Assembly: GCA_951799425.1 (NCBI GenBank)
Contig: OX637393.1
Location: 15,953,744 to 16,017,743, forward strand
DNA: 64,000 bases
From: Ilex aquifolium
Lineage: Eukaryota; Streptophyta; Magnoliopsida; Aquifoliales; Aquifoliaceae
Direction of reading: 5' to 3'
Below are positions 33,636 through 45,699 of this stretch, in pieces. The notes below the pieces were generated by a model, which searched no databases, was not told the DNA's origin, and saw only the letters and a list, made by a program, of their open reading frames with translations. Position 1 is the stretch's first letter; every line of letters begins with the position of its first letter. The position numbers and the translations under genes were made by a program.

Positions 33636-34540
33636 GAAATATTTGAAATAGAAGAACTAGAAAGAAAGGGACTGGTACGAGGAAAGAGTTATGGAAAAGA
33701 ATCAAAAGAAAGAACAGGCCAAAGTTATATTGACACCATATTGGTTGGGCAAAGATTTGATGAGCATATATATACGCCAAATTTGCTTTGAGAATTAAGC
33801 CCCAAGGGGCACCCCACATTTGAGGACGGAGAAGGACCTAGATGGACTTGAGTTACACTATGTGCATCGCTCGCCCCGACCTGGCCAGGTTTGGCTTGGT
33901 AGTGTGGCTCATATCGAATCTTATATTTTTAAAGAAAAATCATTTGCTAAATGGATCTTTAATTGCTTAACCTGAGTTTTAATTTCTACCCGTTGAAATT
34001 CAAAATTCGTATTGGTTTGGATTTGAATTTTCCTCCAATCTGAATTTGAAGTTTGTGTATGTTCATGAATTGATAGACATGAATGGTGTCTTCTGGTTGC
34101 ATCTGATCAGTAGTGATTGTTATAACCAGTTATCTCTGCATCTATAAATATACCTAGATTCATTATGCATTACTAATTTCATACTTACGAAATTAGTCAT
34201 TAAAACAGTTATTACACTCATCATTCTCATGATTAAGAGTCCTTACTTCTGAGAGTATACAACATAGTTTGATTTGCTGGGCAAACAAATTAGAGTGCTA
34301 TAACTATTTGCGTGAAGATCATTATATCTTTGGAGGCAGACGTCAAGATTTCTATTAGCACTAGTGTGGGGGTGAAATTTATCTTAATGATATAGTGTCA
34401 AATACTAGTCTTGATTTAAAATTTCATTTTTCGGTCCTGATCTGTATTCGGGTTAGTTTTATTTATTGCAATTTTTATGTGTTACTGTTTTGTTATTAAT
34501 TACATAATTTTTTTTTGTGTTGTTTAGTATATATGCATAT
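33636..34540. other. Left flank or decayed 5' LTR of the + strand copia element
   Basis: No gene. The segment 34050-34330 (tctataaatatacctag, then ttattacactcatcattctc) looks like a copia LTR promoter and leader, but I could not match it to the 3' LTR that starts at 44944, so the 5' end of the copia element remains undefined. Confidence 0.35.
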
Positions 34541-34541
34541 T

Positions 34542-34610
34542 TAATATTATTCCAGAATCATGATAAGTAATATTATTCCAGAATCATGATAAGTAATATT
34601 ATTCCAGAAT
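34542..34610. repeat. 26-bp tandem repeat
   Basis: The unit taatattattccagaatcat plus gataag is present 2.6 times, and a partial copy (ttattccagaatcatgaa) recurs at 34657-34674. Confidence 0.8.
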
Positions 34611-34739
34611 CACCCTGGGAAGTCCTCGTATTGCACCCCTTTTACAAAAAAAAAAAATTATTCCAGAATCATGAATACGCCATATTGATATCACCCTCCC
34701 TACAATCCTTCATTACATTGTTTGGATAATACAAGATCA

Positions 34740-35465
34740 AGACCTAATGACTTATCAGTATCATTATTTCATCCAATGCTCTCTCACACATCATTGGCTA
34801 CAAAACTTCAAGAGTAAGTCCGGTTGGCTCTTGGTATTCCTCAATCTCTACGTCTAATATCCCGCAATTGAAAGTTAATATTCAATCTATCAACAAAGGA
34901 ACTATTACAATGGATGATGTTTCCATTCAAAAAATCAAGAAAATAAGAAATAAATTAAGAGCTACTCAGTGATGTCAATGACGAAAATATACTCATTTAT
35001 ACATTGAATGGATTATCGCCTCAATTCAATGCCTTTAAGACTTCCTTTCTATAAGAACTAATCTCAACCACTTTCTTTAGAAGAACTTCATATTCTTGTT
35101 TAAGGTGAAGAATCCTCTTTAAAATCCTTTATAGGACAAGATCTGAATCAACATTATCCTATTGCAATGGATGCAATTCAACATAAGACCTTCAGTTCAA
35201 GGGAAGATGAGGTTTTCAAGCACATGGAAGAAATCAAGGAAGATATGGACACCGGCGGGGGGAAGAAGGAAGATACGATAATTATCCTAGATATAATTAA
35301 CAGTTCTTTCAGAAAAATTCTTCATAACCAAACAATACACAACATAAACCAAACAATTTCATTGTTTTCTCAGAGAGTTATGGTCATATGAAGTGCCAAA
35401 TTTGCAACAAGAGAAAACACTCTGCTATTGATTGTTCTCACAAGATGAATTATGCCTATCAAGGC
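34740..35465 (+). pseudogene. copia gag relic
   Basis: Conceptual reading with stops includes KGTITMDD, IQKIKKIRNKLRATQ, IYTLNGLSPQFNAFKTSF and a CCHC zinc knuckle CQICNKRKHSAIDC (about 35395-35436). This is the order expected for the UBN2-type gag of plant copia elements. Several in-frame stops and frameshifts are present. Cut at 35465 by the hAT insertion, within ...NYAYQG. Confidence 0.78.
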
Positions 35466-36293
35466 TAGAGATGTCAGTGGACCGAAGCGGGGGCGGGGGC
35501 GGGGGATATAGTCTCCATCCCTGTACCCGCTTAAAAAACTTTCGTCCATCCCCGTATAATTTTTATCCCCATCCCCGCCCCCGTCCCCGCTTTCCCCGTA
35601 CCCGCCCAAGCCCAAGCCTAAGCCCAAGCTCAAGTTCAAGCCAACATAATCCAAAATTTTAAATAAATCCAACATTTTAAATAATCCAATAACATTCTAA
35701 ATAATCTAACATAATCCAACAACATTTTAAATGTATCCAAAGCAAGGCATATGTAAAACTGTGACCTAACTCACAGGCATGTAAACAATTGCTTGGAAGC
35801 CATAATACACGCTGAATTGCAGATCACACAACAAAATATTTAAGGACGAGCATAGAAAATGGCAAACTGCAATTTCGTACCACAAGGAGGTCAGCTTCAA
35901 CAACTTCTTCCAAGGTTGCTTGAAAAGCTTCCACTAACTGCAAAATGAGTGGCCTATGATCAAGAACCAATACAACAAAAAAATTAGGGGAAAAACAGGC
36001 ACAAGAAGATCTGAAATGAATCCCACCGTATCACTAAGAAGCACTTTCCTCCTGAGCATTGAACACTTAATCATATCATTTTAATTATCATAAGATATAG
36101 TTGTGCAGGACTTCCATTTAACTAAATTTTCATCACCACCGAGAACAAAAACTAAAAAAATTAGTACCCTGATGGAAGAATTACACTTCTTAATTTAGTG
36201 TCAACAGTTGCAAACAATCTGCACAAAGGGGAATTCCATGCCAAGGTGGAACCATTAGCCCAAAAAACAAATAATGGATGTTAGATCAGAACC

Positions 36294-36352
<59 letters not shown>

Positions 36353-36589
36353 AGCATATGCATGTATCCATGAGTCCCATCACTATGCTACAACAATATA
36401 TATATATATAACGGGTATAACGGGGATGGGGCGGGGGTAAGGGTAAGTCCATCATCGTCTTCATCCCCGCATGGGTTTATACGGATATCCCCATATACGT
36501 CCACCGTCCAATACGTATAGTCCATCCCTGGTCCAAACGGGGCGGGTTTGGACGAATACCCATTTTTTCCCGGTCCACTGTCATCCCTA
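35466..36589. mobile_element. Non-autonomous hAT element with 8-bp target duplication
   Basis: A 1,124-bp element starting TAGAGATGTCAGTGGACC and ending GGTCCACTGTCATCCCTA (reverse complement TAGGGATGACAGTGGACC), giving 18-bp terminal inverted repeats with two mismatches. It is flanked by a perfect 8-bp duplication ATCAAGGC (35458-35465 and 36590-36597), diagnostic of hAT. Subterminal regions are C/G-rich (gcgggggcggggg; ccccgcccccgtcccc). No transposase ORF. A (GA)25 microsatellite lies inside. Confidence 0.92.
36300..36350. repeat. (GA)25 microsatellite
   Basis: About 25 uninterrupted GA dinucleotides inside the hAT element. Confidence 0.95.
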
Positions 36590-36597
36590 ATCAAGGC

Positions 36598-37307
36598 AAG
36601 AATCTTTGATGTATTTAACAAGCCAATGAATATGCCAACATTTGATCAACCACATAGTACTTCTAACGTTTGGTTCAAACCATATCACTTTTGATTTGAT
36701 ATCTCTTGCATTCCCATCTGAATATACTGGAGAAGACCAAGTCTCTATAGGTAATGGTTTTCAATTACCTATTTCTCTAACAGGCCAAGTAGTTTTGCAC
36801 ACAAATTCACATAACTTTAAATTTCAAAATGTTCTTAGGGTTCATGATATGACTTTAAATTTTCTTTTAATCAATCAGTTATTCCTTGATAACAATTGTC
36901 TCTTTATATTTGATTCTAACCAATTTCACATCCATGACAAAGCCACAAGAAGGATCTTTTACCAAGGTTCCAATGAGAATGACTTGTATCCTATCAGATC
37001 ACTCCATCATTCTCGTTCTCTAGTAGCCAATTTGGGCAACAAGCCATCTAACAGCTTGTGGCATGATCGTTTTGGCTATATCATTCTAAGAAAATAATAT
37101 CAAAGATGCTGCCTAGTGTCATTTGTTAAATTCAGTTTCTACTTGTATTCCTTCTATTTGTAAACAATTCTTACATGGAAAAATGTCACATATATCATTT
37201 ACTATGTCTCATTGTATAACTCATTCTCCCCTAGATATTGATTACACAAATGTTTGGGGGCCATCTCCTCATTTGTCTTTTAATGATTTTTGTTTCTATG
37301 TTTTCTT
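36598..37307 (+). pseudogene. copia GAG-pre-integrase and integrase start, relic
   Basis: Reads ITFDLISLAFPSEYTGEDQV and SIGNGFQLPISLTGQVVLHT, then the GAG-pre-integrase zinc-finger region (NSLWHDRFGY). The integrase core opening follows (HSPLDIDYTNVWGPSPHLSF, then FYVFF). Frame breaks lie near 37085-37130. The CACTA element cuts inside FYVFFIDNHSRYTW. Confidence 0.78.
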
Positions 37308-37799
37308 CACTACAAGAAAAAATGGTTTTTTCGGTGGTAAAATGCTGTCATAAAAAATCTATTTGTTGTCATAAATACTTTTTGTGGCAGCATTGTGGTG
37401 GCATTGCCTCGCCATGATAAGTGTGGTCTCAAAAGATTTTTATGACAGAAACGTTCTACCTCAAATAGTATACACCTCCATCATATGAATTTAAAGGTAC
37501 AAATCCGTACAACTACACAATTCAATATATAGATAAACACAAAAATAATATGACCAACATTTTAAAAAATATAGCAATATTTTCATATCAAAAAAAAAAT
37601 ATATATCCCATGAGTTAAACAAAATGTAAAATATTCACTTTTGCAAAACATAACGATCCATGAGTACAAGAAATTAATGCAAAAAGTTGAACATCCTTCC
37701 CGAACCATCTATCCTCTCAGTGACACCTAAAAAAAACATAAAATTATTGTTACTATATTGAAATGATATATATATATATATATATACAATAAAGAACTA

Positions 37800-39140
37800 A
37801 AAGAATTTAGAATATACATCAACAGAGGGCCACACAATATTTCTCTGAACGACTTGTCTAATTGTAAGAATACCTTGACGAGACCTTATCAAACACACAT
37901 TCAGATCTCTTGCATTTTCAACAAATACTTGCCAAAAATTTGATCCCAATGGAATTTCATCTATTTTTGTTAATTGTTTCATACTAATAATAAAGCCCTC
38001 TGCCACTATGCGTTTTGGAATTTTAGAACTAAGTAAGTTTACTTTGTCTCCAACCTACAACCAAAATAATGATTGCTCAAGAAGAAAATATATAATAACG
38101 CTTAATATTACTTATTTTGATGACTAATTATTATTATAAATGCATAATAGAAAAAATCCATACAATTCACGGGTAAATGTAATTCACAATATGTGACACA
38201 TATTATCGATACATCACAAATACAACAATATACATGTAATCAATCTCATATTTGTAACAATCATGATGAACTAAGAAATTGCAATAATTTATGTGTTGAG
38301 GAGCTAAACATATATGCGAATTAGATCACAAAGTATCACAACAATCAGATATCCACTAATGCATATCAACATTTAACAACATGGAAGAAAACACAATCCA
38401 ACCATTTCTAACAGGCATAATAATTTTCATCCAAATAACAACTATAAAATATAAGCCATGGGACATGCGCAATTTCTAAACTAAATTAATCGATGATAGT
38501 TTCCTGCAAGTAACATCCATTTTACGGAGAAAAAGTGAAACTTCATTGGTGGAACAATCTCATGTAAAATACACATACCTTAAAACAATCTGTGTCAAAT
38601 AATACCATCTTTCCTTTATTCCCAACTACGGTACGAATCTGTACCTATATTTGACATCAAAATTGTCATTGGACACAAATACGAAAATCAGAAGTTTTGT
38701 AGTGGTACAAGTTCATAAATTCTTAGTTTTGTAACTTAAATATAAATTATAGTACAAAACCTTATTAGCTGGCCGTATAAACAGAGTGGAAGTTCATCTC
38801 CCCTAGATTCAATTTGTGTCCTTATTAAATCCGAAGCCTAAGAAATGATAATATATCAAAATCGAAATCTACATAATTTAAAATTTTCAAATTGCAAAAT
38901 GGAATTTGTTGTACTCATCCACCTGTCGGGCCAACATAGGGTCGCATCCACTTTTCAATTGAGATTCCAAAAAAGTAATTTTTGCTTGTATAAGGTCGAA
39001 TTCTGCTTTAACTAGTTGATATACCTCTGCTCGCATTCTTTCAATATACTATCGAGCTACATAAGCTCGCATTGTTTCTTTTAATTGCTGCTCTACCTCT
39101 GCTCGCATCGTTTCTTTAAATTTTGGCAATTGTGGCAATG
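37800..39140 (-). pseudogene. CACTA accessory protein (TNP1/En-Spm-like) relic
   Basis: Two minus-strand pieces. The right one (about 39140-38930) reads QLPKFKETMRAEVEQQLKET, then MRAYVAR, a stop, and IERMRAEVYQLVKAEFDLIQ, a coiled-coil-like charged helix. The left one (38006-37797) reads MKQLTKIDEIPLGSNFWQVF and ends VVQRNIVWPSVDV. The pattern of a PLG segment followed by a WP segment is typical of the C-terminus of plant TNP1/En-Spm-like proteins. The latter match is from memory of the family pattern and needs a search. No intact frame remains. Confidence 0.5.
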
Positions 39141-39499
39141 AATTAAAAATTAATAATTTTATAGGAAACAAAAAATTAATACCGTCTCTTAGTTTTTGAT
39201 AGGTCTTTCAATCGTGTAGGATCCCAAAATAATTAAGCACTCAAAATAACCTCACACACACAATTAATCAAAAAGAAAAAAAAAACAAAAACAAGAAATA
39301 AAATCAAGAAAAACTAAATTATGAAATTGATGAAACACGTCAATGCTCAACGTCAAAACAAAGGAATTGTGTTCATCATAGCTACTGTCCAAGACTTCCC
39401 AATTAAAGAAGAAAAACTTTCACCAAATCTTTTAAAACCAAATCAAACTAACCCTATTATAACTTTAATTAAACTATACCAAACTAACTAGAATATTCT

Positions 39500-41210
39500 A
39501 TAGGTCAAAACTCTTGAAAAATTTGGAGGCCGGTCCCCCTATATAGATTTATTTGGAGATAAGTCCGATAAAGAAACTTTTTTGGTTTTAAGTCCACTTT
39601 TTATCAAGTTTACTATTGTACCCCTACCCTTTGGAAAAACAATAACCGACGTCTGAGTTATCGTCTCCTTCACATAGGTTGGATCATTGAGATATATATG
39701 AAAATCTTTGATTGAGTTATATATGAAAACCGTTTATTAAATATAATGATAATTAATGGAATTTTTATATGGAAGTTATATATTTGATAGTTATATATGG
39801 AAGCTTGATGTACGAATAAATCGTTGGTCTATTAAGTCAAAATCAGATTACAAAATTTCCTTAACAATTCAAAATTTCCTTAACATTAGTGTTACTATAG
39901 TGACACTAATTTTACTATAGTGACATGAATGTTACTATAGTAACATGAATGTGATTATTTTCCTTAAAATACTCAATACCCAAAAAGAAGAATTTCATCA
40001 TTTCAAATAGCAACACAAACTCAACCCCAATTTTCACTAACACTACCAATTGCAAACCTTTAGACGTATATTGTGTAACATACACATTTAATTTTCACAG
40101 TAACATCAAATGTTTGTGCTCAGTAGCACATCGACTTTTACAAAATACAAGACAATAGGGTTTTCACAGTAACATCAATTTTCAAAAGATTATAGTTAAA
40201 ATATGATCCAGAAATTGAAAATTTATAAAATTTCTAGTAGTAACACACCGTTGACAGTTGAATTAGGACACTCAACACCAATTAAGAACCTCAAGACATC
40301 GAAATTCTGAAATCCATTTTCCAATTATCACACAATAACATTATCTATTTCACAGACACACAACCAAGGTATTTCGAATGTCTTGCACAACAAAGAAAAC
40401 AACAAAATCGAATTATATAATACTTTAATTTAGTAATAATGATTCTCAAATTTTAAATTAGGAATGCAAAAAAAAAAAAAAAAATGGAGAGTTTGAACTA
40501 TATATTATGTAGAATTTTTTTAAAACCCTACAATGAACATCAAGTTTCATGTAAAATTACATACCTTAACTCTATTTCTGAATGTTAAAGTTGTGAAGAT
40601 GTTTTGAATGCAAAGAATCAACTGTAACTTTGTCAATGGATTTCACAGTAAACTTGGAGAGTAAAATCGAAATTGGGGTTGAGTTTGTGTTACTATTTGA
40701 AATGATGGAATTCTTCATTTTGGGTATTGAGTATTTTAAGGAAAACAATCTCATTCGTGTCACTATAATAACATTAGTGTTACTATAATAACACTAATGT
40801 TAAAGAAATTTTGAATTGTTAAGGAAATTTTGTGATATGATTTTGACTTAATAGACCAACGATTTATTCGTACATCAAGCTACCATATATAACTATCAGA
40901 ATATATAACTTCCACATAAAATTTTCGTTAATTATCATAATATTAAATAAACAGTTTCCATGTATAACTTAATCAAGGATTTCCATATATACCTCAATGA
41001 TTTAACCTATATGACTTTCCATAAATAGACAAAACTAACACCATTATGGGTAATTTTGAGATTTAAAAAATGAGTGGACTTAAGTACCTACATATAAGTT
41101 TAAACATGAACTTACCCCCAAATAAGTTTCCTTCTAGAACTCAAGTCATTATAAGTTCATCTAGGGGACTCACCTTCAATTTTCACAACTCTTTAAACCT
41201 ATTAAAATTT
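39500..41210. repeat. Large inverted repeat (fold-back) inside the CACTA element
   Basis: Arms of roughly 400-550 bp are separated by about 600 bp. Left-arm landmarks are gaagcttgatgtacgaataa, atcgttggtctattaagtca and actcaatacccaaaa. Right-arm reverse complements of these lie at about 40850-40890 and 40730. Outward, ggtcccc...taagtccactttt pairs loosely with aatgagtggacttaag...ggggact. Direct short repeats of the type gttactatagtgacac occur near the inner side of both arms (39890-39950; 40755-40800). It looks like a Mutator-type or fold-back element nested in the CACTA element; exact ends are not resolved. Confidence 0.68.
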
Positions 41211-42599
41211 TAATTGTAAACTAATACCAAATAAATAAGGAATAAAACATTTGGAGAGTTTGGGTCAAACTCCATCAGCATTAAAAAAAAAAAAAAAAAA
41301 GCTTGGGCTTTAGGCCATAAATTTTTAGAAGGCCCCATAATTTTAGATACTTTACTAACCCATAAAAAATTTAAATCCTTTAAATTTTAAACCCTACAAA
41401 AAATGCCCCAAAAATTTAAGAAAAGTCAAAAATTTTTATTGTAATAATTTAGGTCAATGATCAAATTAATAACATTAGAAACCTAAAATAAAGAAATAAA
41501 TAAAATAAAAAGTACTAAAAAATCAACTGATATTTACTCCTACTCACACTCTCTCTGTAAAAATAATTAAAAAAAAATTAAAATTAAACATTCTCTCTGG
41601 TAAAAAACAAAACAAAAGTTAAAATTTTTTTTTCTTAGCAACACTAGCACGTCCTTCTTCTGTCTCTCTCTCTCACATAATAAATTAAATAAATTATTTT
41701 TTATTAAAAATAAATTATTTTTTTAAAAGATTAATATTAAAAATAAAAATACCCTCATTTAGTGTTTTCGCTTTAAGTCTCAAATTTTCTTGAGCCACCC
41801 TGGTTCCTATAAAAAAAAAACACTCAACTTATACTCGATTCATTTATTAATTTGTTTCTAACGAATTATGTCATATCGGATTTGTGTCGTGTACGAATCT
41901 TGTATAAATAGTATATAAACGAGTCATGTCATGTATATTTCTTCTGATTGGTTTCACCAATATGCCTGATTGTTTATTAATTCGTATCGTGTCGGATTTA
42001 CTCATTTACTAAACAAGTGGCTTAAAGAAAACCCAAACCCATGCGCTCATTTTGTGTCGTGTTGACGGGTCGTGTCATATTTTGACACCCCTAGTTTTGA
42101 TATAAAAAATCGACTTTGTAGAGTTTAATTTTTTTTTTTGAACTAGAAATTGTTTTTTGATGTAAAACTACGTAATTTTATAAAATATTACTTGTAACAT
42201 GAAAAATATTTGTGGCCAATACAAATCTTTTTAGAGTTTTTCTTCCTTAAACTATAAACTGTTTTTTAATGTAAAACAAAGTTTTAATGTTTTATGAAAT
42301 ATTATATGTGACGGAAAAAATAGTTGCCATAAATACAAATTTTTTTTTGAGTTTATGAAATGTTATTTGCGGCAGGAAAAACAGCTGTTTCAAATACAAA
42401 AATTTCTTTTGAGTTTATGATACTATTTATGCCAGAAAAAATAGCTACCACAAATATTAACAAAATATTAATATAAACACATTTTTTGTGACGGCAAACA
42501 CAGTCGTCACAAAAAATTGTCTCAAATACGCCTTTTGTGACGGCGAATACAGCCGCCGTAAAAAATTTGTCATAAAATGCCCTTATTCTTGCAGTGCTT

Positions 42600-44943
42600 T
42601 ATTGATAATCATAGTAGGTATACATGGATTGATCCCCTCAAATACAAGTAAGATGTTCTTCACATCATTTATAAGTTTAAACCTTACATTAAAAATCTTT
42701 CATCTGTTAAACTCAAAGTATTGAGGTCTGATGGTGGAGGGGAATATCTTAGTAATTCACTCCAAGAATACCTAGCTTCTCATGGTGTGTATCATCATAA
42801 ATCTTGTCCTTATACTCTTTAACCAGATGGGGTAGGTGAAAGGAAACACAAACATATAGAAGATACTGGCCCAAGTTTAATTTATAGAACCTTTTACACC
42901 CAACTTTTGGTACCACGCTTTTGTTGCTGCAACATATTTGATCAATCATATGCCTACACCAACACTTTCATAGCTTCCTCCATGAGAAAGGCTTTAAGAT
43001 TATAGGCATTTCTTTCTGAAGCTTTAACTCCCAAATCCTCTACTTCAGGTTCAGGCTATGTGCCTTCTTGTAATGCCTCACCTCCAATTAATCACTTTTA
43101 TTCTACCTCTTCGCCTTCAGTTCTTGGCCTAATCTTTCTTTTGATTCTTTTCCATCACTCTTTCCTCGTACCAGTCCCTTTCTTTCTAGTTCTTCTATTT
43201 CAAATGTTTCTTCTAATTTCAATCTAATTCCTTTATCTTTACTTATTTCAACTACACCTGCTTCAAATACTTTTCTTTCTTCTGGAATACCATCTAGTTC
43301 TTCCTCTTAGATTCCTACTAATCACCGACCAGATCCAAGCCTGACATTTTAAAGAAAAAGGCCATATTCCATACTGGCTCTTTTACACCATTATTCTCTT
43401 CTTGTTCATCCTCACCCTCTCTCTCATCAATTGAGCTTTCTTCATCTGAGCCTTCATCCTACTCTTCAACTTCAAAGTAGCAAACATGGAGGGCAGCAAT
43501 GACCTCTACATTTATAGCTCTTTGGGAACAAGGAACCTGGATCCTTGTTTCCCCTATACCCAATCAAAAAATTATTGGGTGTGAATAGGGTTTTAAACTC
43601 AAATGTCATGTTGATAGCTCCATAGTTAAGAGACACAAGGCTCGTCTGGTAGCCAAAGGGTATCATCAAGATATTGAGATTGATTTTGAAGAGACCTTCA
43701 TTCTTGTTGTGAAACAACCTACTTTTAAACTTGTTCTTGCTGTAGCAGCTCATTATGGTTGATCCTTTTCATAGTTAGACGTTTGCGATGCATTCCTTCA
43801 TGACATACTTCAAGAAGATGTATATATGAGCCAACCACCAAGGTTTATTGCCTCTATAATCCCTCACTAAGTATAAAAACTCAGTAAAGTTATCTATACA
43901 CTTAAACAAGTCACTAGGGCTTGGTTTGAAAGATTTACAAGTCATCTTCTTACCTTTGCCTTTCAAGATTCAACAACTGATTCATCTTTGAATATTAAGA
44001 CTTCGGGTGCGTCTACTACTCTTTTATTACTGTATGTGGATGACATTATTTTGATAGGAAACGACCCCACTTACATTTCTTCTCTTAGTTTCTTAACTAA
44101 GCCATTGAAATCACTCATACCACTATTGGTCTTTTCATCAACCAAGAAAAGTATGCTCATGATTTACTTCTCAAAGAAAACATGATAAATGTTAAACCAA
44201 TCAAAACTCCTTCTGCTTGCAGTATCAAACTCAACAAAATTGATGGATACCGATATCAAATGTCACTTTGTATAGGAGTCTTGTTGGTGGTCTATAGTAT
44301 TTGTCATTTATTCATCCAACCATTATTTTTGCTATAAACCATGTGTGATAGTTCACACACAATCAAATAGACACATATTTTGCAGTTGTTAAACATATCT
44401 TCAGATATTTAAAAAGGACTCTTGCCTTTGACATTTAATATACTCCCAACACTTTAAATTTTTTGCCTATTATGATGTAGATTGGGCTGGAGATCCCCAA
44501 GACTGGCATTGCACCATTGGTTTTGTACTCTTGTTGGGCGCAAATATTGTCAATTAGGATTCCAAGAAGCTATCAATCTTTGCTCGATCTTCAACTGAGG
44601 TTGAGTATCGCACATTTGCTATAACTGCTGCTGAACTTCACTAGTTTTGTAATCTGCTTTGTAATATTCACGTGTTCAATATTGATATTCCAACTTTATG
44701 GTATGATAACATGTCGACTATGTCTCTTTCTTGAGATCCGGTGTTTCATGCTTGCATGCAACATAATGAAATTGATTATCATTTTGTCCAACAAAAGGAG
44801 GCTGACAAGGACATACATGTCAAGTTTATTTCTAGTGAAGATCAATATGTCGATAGTTTCACAAAGGGGTTATCTTTCTCTAGATTTCTTCGTCTCAGAG
44901 ACAAATTGTTGATGATTTCATCCCCCAATAGTTTGAGGGTGTG
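42600..44943 (+). pseudogene. copia integrase, reverse transcriptase and RNase H relic
   Basis: Resumes directly after the CACTA element with IDNHSRYTWIDPLKYKS and KLKVLRSDGGGEYLSNSLQE, the Asp of the integrase DDE triad region. Then come RT motifs (KARLVAKGYHQDIEIDFEET with changes, LDVCDAFLHDILQEDVYMSQ, and YVDDIILIGND near 44034-44065), then RNase H/C-terminal sequence (NEIDYHFVQQKEADKDIHVK, YVDSFTKGLSFSRFLRLRDK). Multiple stops and frameshifts rule out function. Confidence 0.82.
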
Positions 44944-45100
44944 TGTTAAGGCCAGTTCTTCCGATCCAATGGATATTCAAGGACAACCCCTCTAATTTAT
45001 GGCACTTTCACTATCACCCCCTGATATATTTTATCAGTTAACATTGTTTATGAGAAATAACTTCAATAAAATTACTTATAAGATTTTTTACAAGTATTTT
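44944..45100 (+). repeat. Start of the copia 3' LTR
   Basis: Follows a polypurine-like tagtttgagggtg and begins TGTTAAGGCC, like the TGTTAAG starts of the other two copia LTRs in the window. Its right end cannot be placed. Confidence 0.45.
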
Positions 45101-45439
45101 ACATCATATACACTATATTTCTCTTACCAACGCTTTGATCGCATATCTAATTAATTGAGTGTTCATATTCACTTGATTAAAATAAGATGACATAATCACA
45201 TTGCCATTGATAGGTAACTATTATTCCATTATTATAGTCAACTATTATCATACTTAATCAGTTTCAGAGACGTAAATAGAGATGAGAAAGAAAGATCAAA
45301 GCCAAGATAAAATCTCACTACCCCATTAATTTGTGAAATCCACCCCTCATTGGGGGTATAAGAAATAGTGAGAATTTTTTTATCTCTTTCAATATCTCTC
45401 TCAATTCAAAAATTCAGATTTGAATTGATGTCCTTTCAT

Positions 45440-45698
45440 TGATTCCTCCTAATTGCATTGATTTATTCTAAAGATTTCATTTCAATTGAAATTTGGTTAT
45501 TCACCATGTATGAGGATCTCCGCTCAGCATCCATGACTGAATGGTTAAAGCGCCCAAGTCATAATTGACGAATTCGTAAGTTCAATTCCTATTGGATGCT
45601 CGCCAATGGGACCCTCCAATAAGTCTATTGGAATTGACTTTGTATCAAGGAATCTCATCATCCGTGCATAAAAAATTGTGTGGTATATTCATATCATT
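45440..45698 (+). other. Nuclear insertion of plastid DNA (rpl23-trnI-ycf2 spacer region)
   Basis: The stretch gcattgatttattctaaaga, then ttggttattcaccatgta, then the trnI-CAU-like gene, then cgccaatgggaccctccaat and aagtctattggaattg, has the order of the plastid inverted-repeat segment around trnI-CAU as I recall it. Scattered substitutions (mostly transitions) show it has been in the nucleus for a while. Left and right limits are approximate. Confidence 0.72.
45527..45600 (+). pseudogene. trnI-CAU: trnI-CAU plastid tRNA relic
   Basis: 74 nt with acceptor ends gcatcca...tggatgc, T-loop gttcaattcc and anticodon CAT in the expected place. Relative to the plastid gene as I remember it, the anticodon stem is damaged (caag against ttga) and the D-stem and T-stem have changes. 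It should not be counted as a working nuclear tRNA gene. Confidence 0.7.
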
Positions 45699-45699
45699 A

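Larger units (their letters stand above)
37308..42596 (-). mobile_element. CACTA (En/Spm-type) element, 5.3 kb, with 3-bp target duplication
   Basis: Begins CACTACAAGAA and ends TTCTTGCAGTG, the CACTA-superfamily terminal inverted repeat with one mismatch. It is flanked by the 3-bp duplication CTT (37305-37307 and 42597-42599). Near the right end a motif of the type tgtgacggcaaacacagtcg recurs about every 60 bp (42300-42565), the subterminal repeats expected to bind the element's own DNA-binding protein; diverged versions (tgtggcagcattgtgg) lie near the left end. The only coding remains are minus-strand transposase-accessory relics, and no DDE transposase is seen, so it is defective. Strand is given from these relics. 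Confidence 0.92.
34690..45000 (+). mobile_element. Decayed + strand Ty1/copia retrotransposon carrying hAT and CACTA insertions
   Basis: Host element of the first nest. In order: gag (34740-35465), interrupted by hAT (35466-36589), GAG-pre-integrase (36598-37100), integrase core (37130-37307), interrupted by CACTA (37308-42596), integrase continued (42600-42960), reverse transcriptase (43450-44200) and RNase H (44400-44940), then a polypurine tract and LTR start at 44944. Removing both insertions with one copy of each target duplication restores sequence continuity at both points, which proves the order of events. Stops and frameshifts are scattered throughout. The 5' LTR and PBS were not found. 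Confidence 0.85.

Noticed and set aside
35370..35675. Gly-rich minus ORF and Pro-rich + ORF
   Set aside because: Both come from the C/G-rich subterminal repeats of the hAT element.
45527..45600. A functional nuclear tRNA gene
   Set aside because: Plastid flanks on both sides and a damaged anticodon stem show it is a plastid relic.
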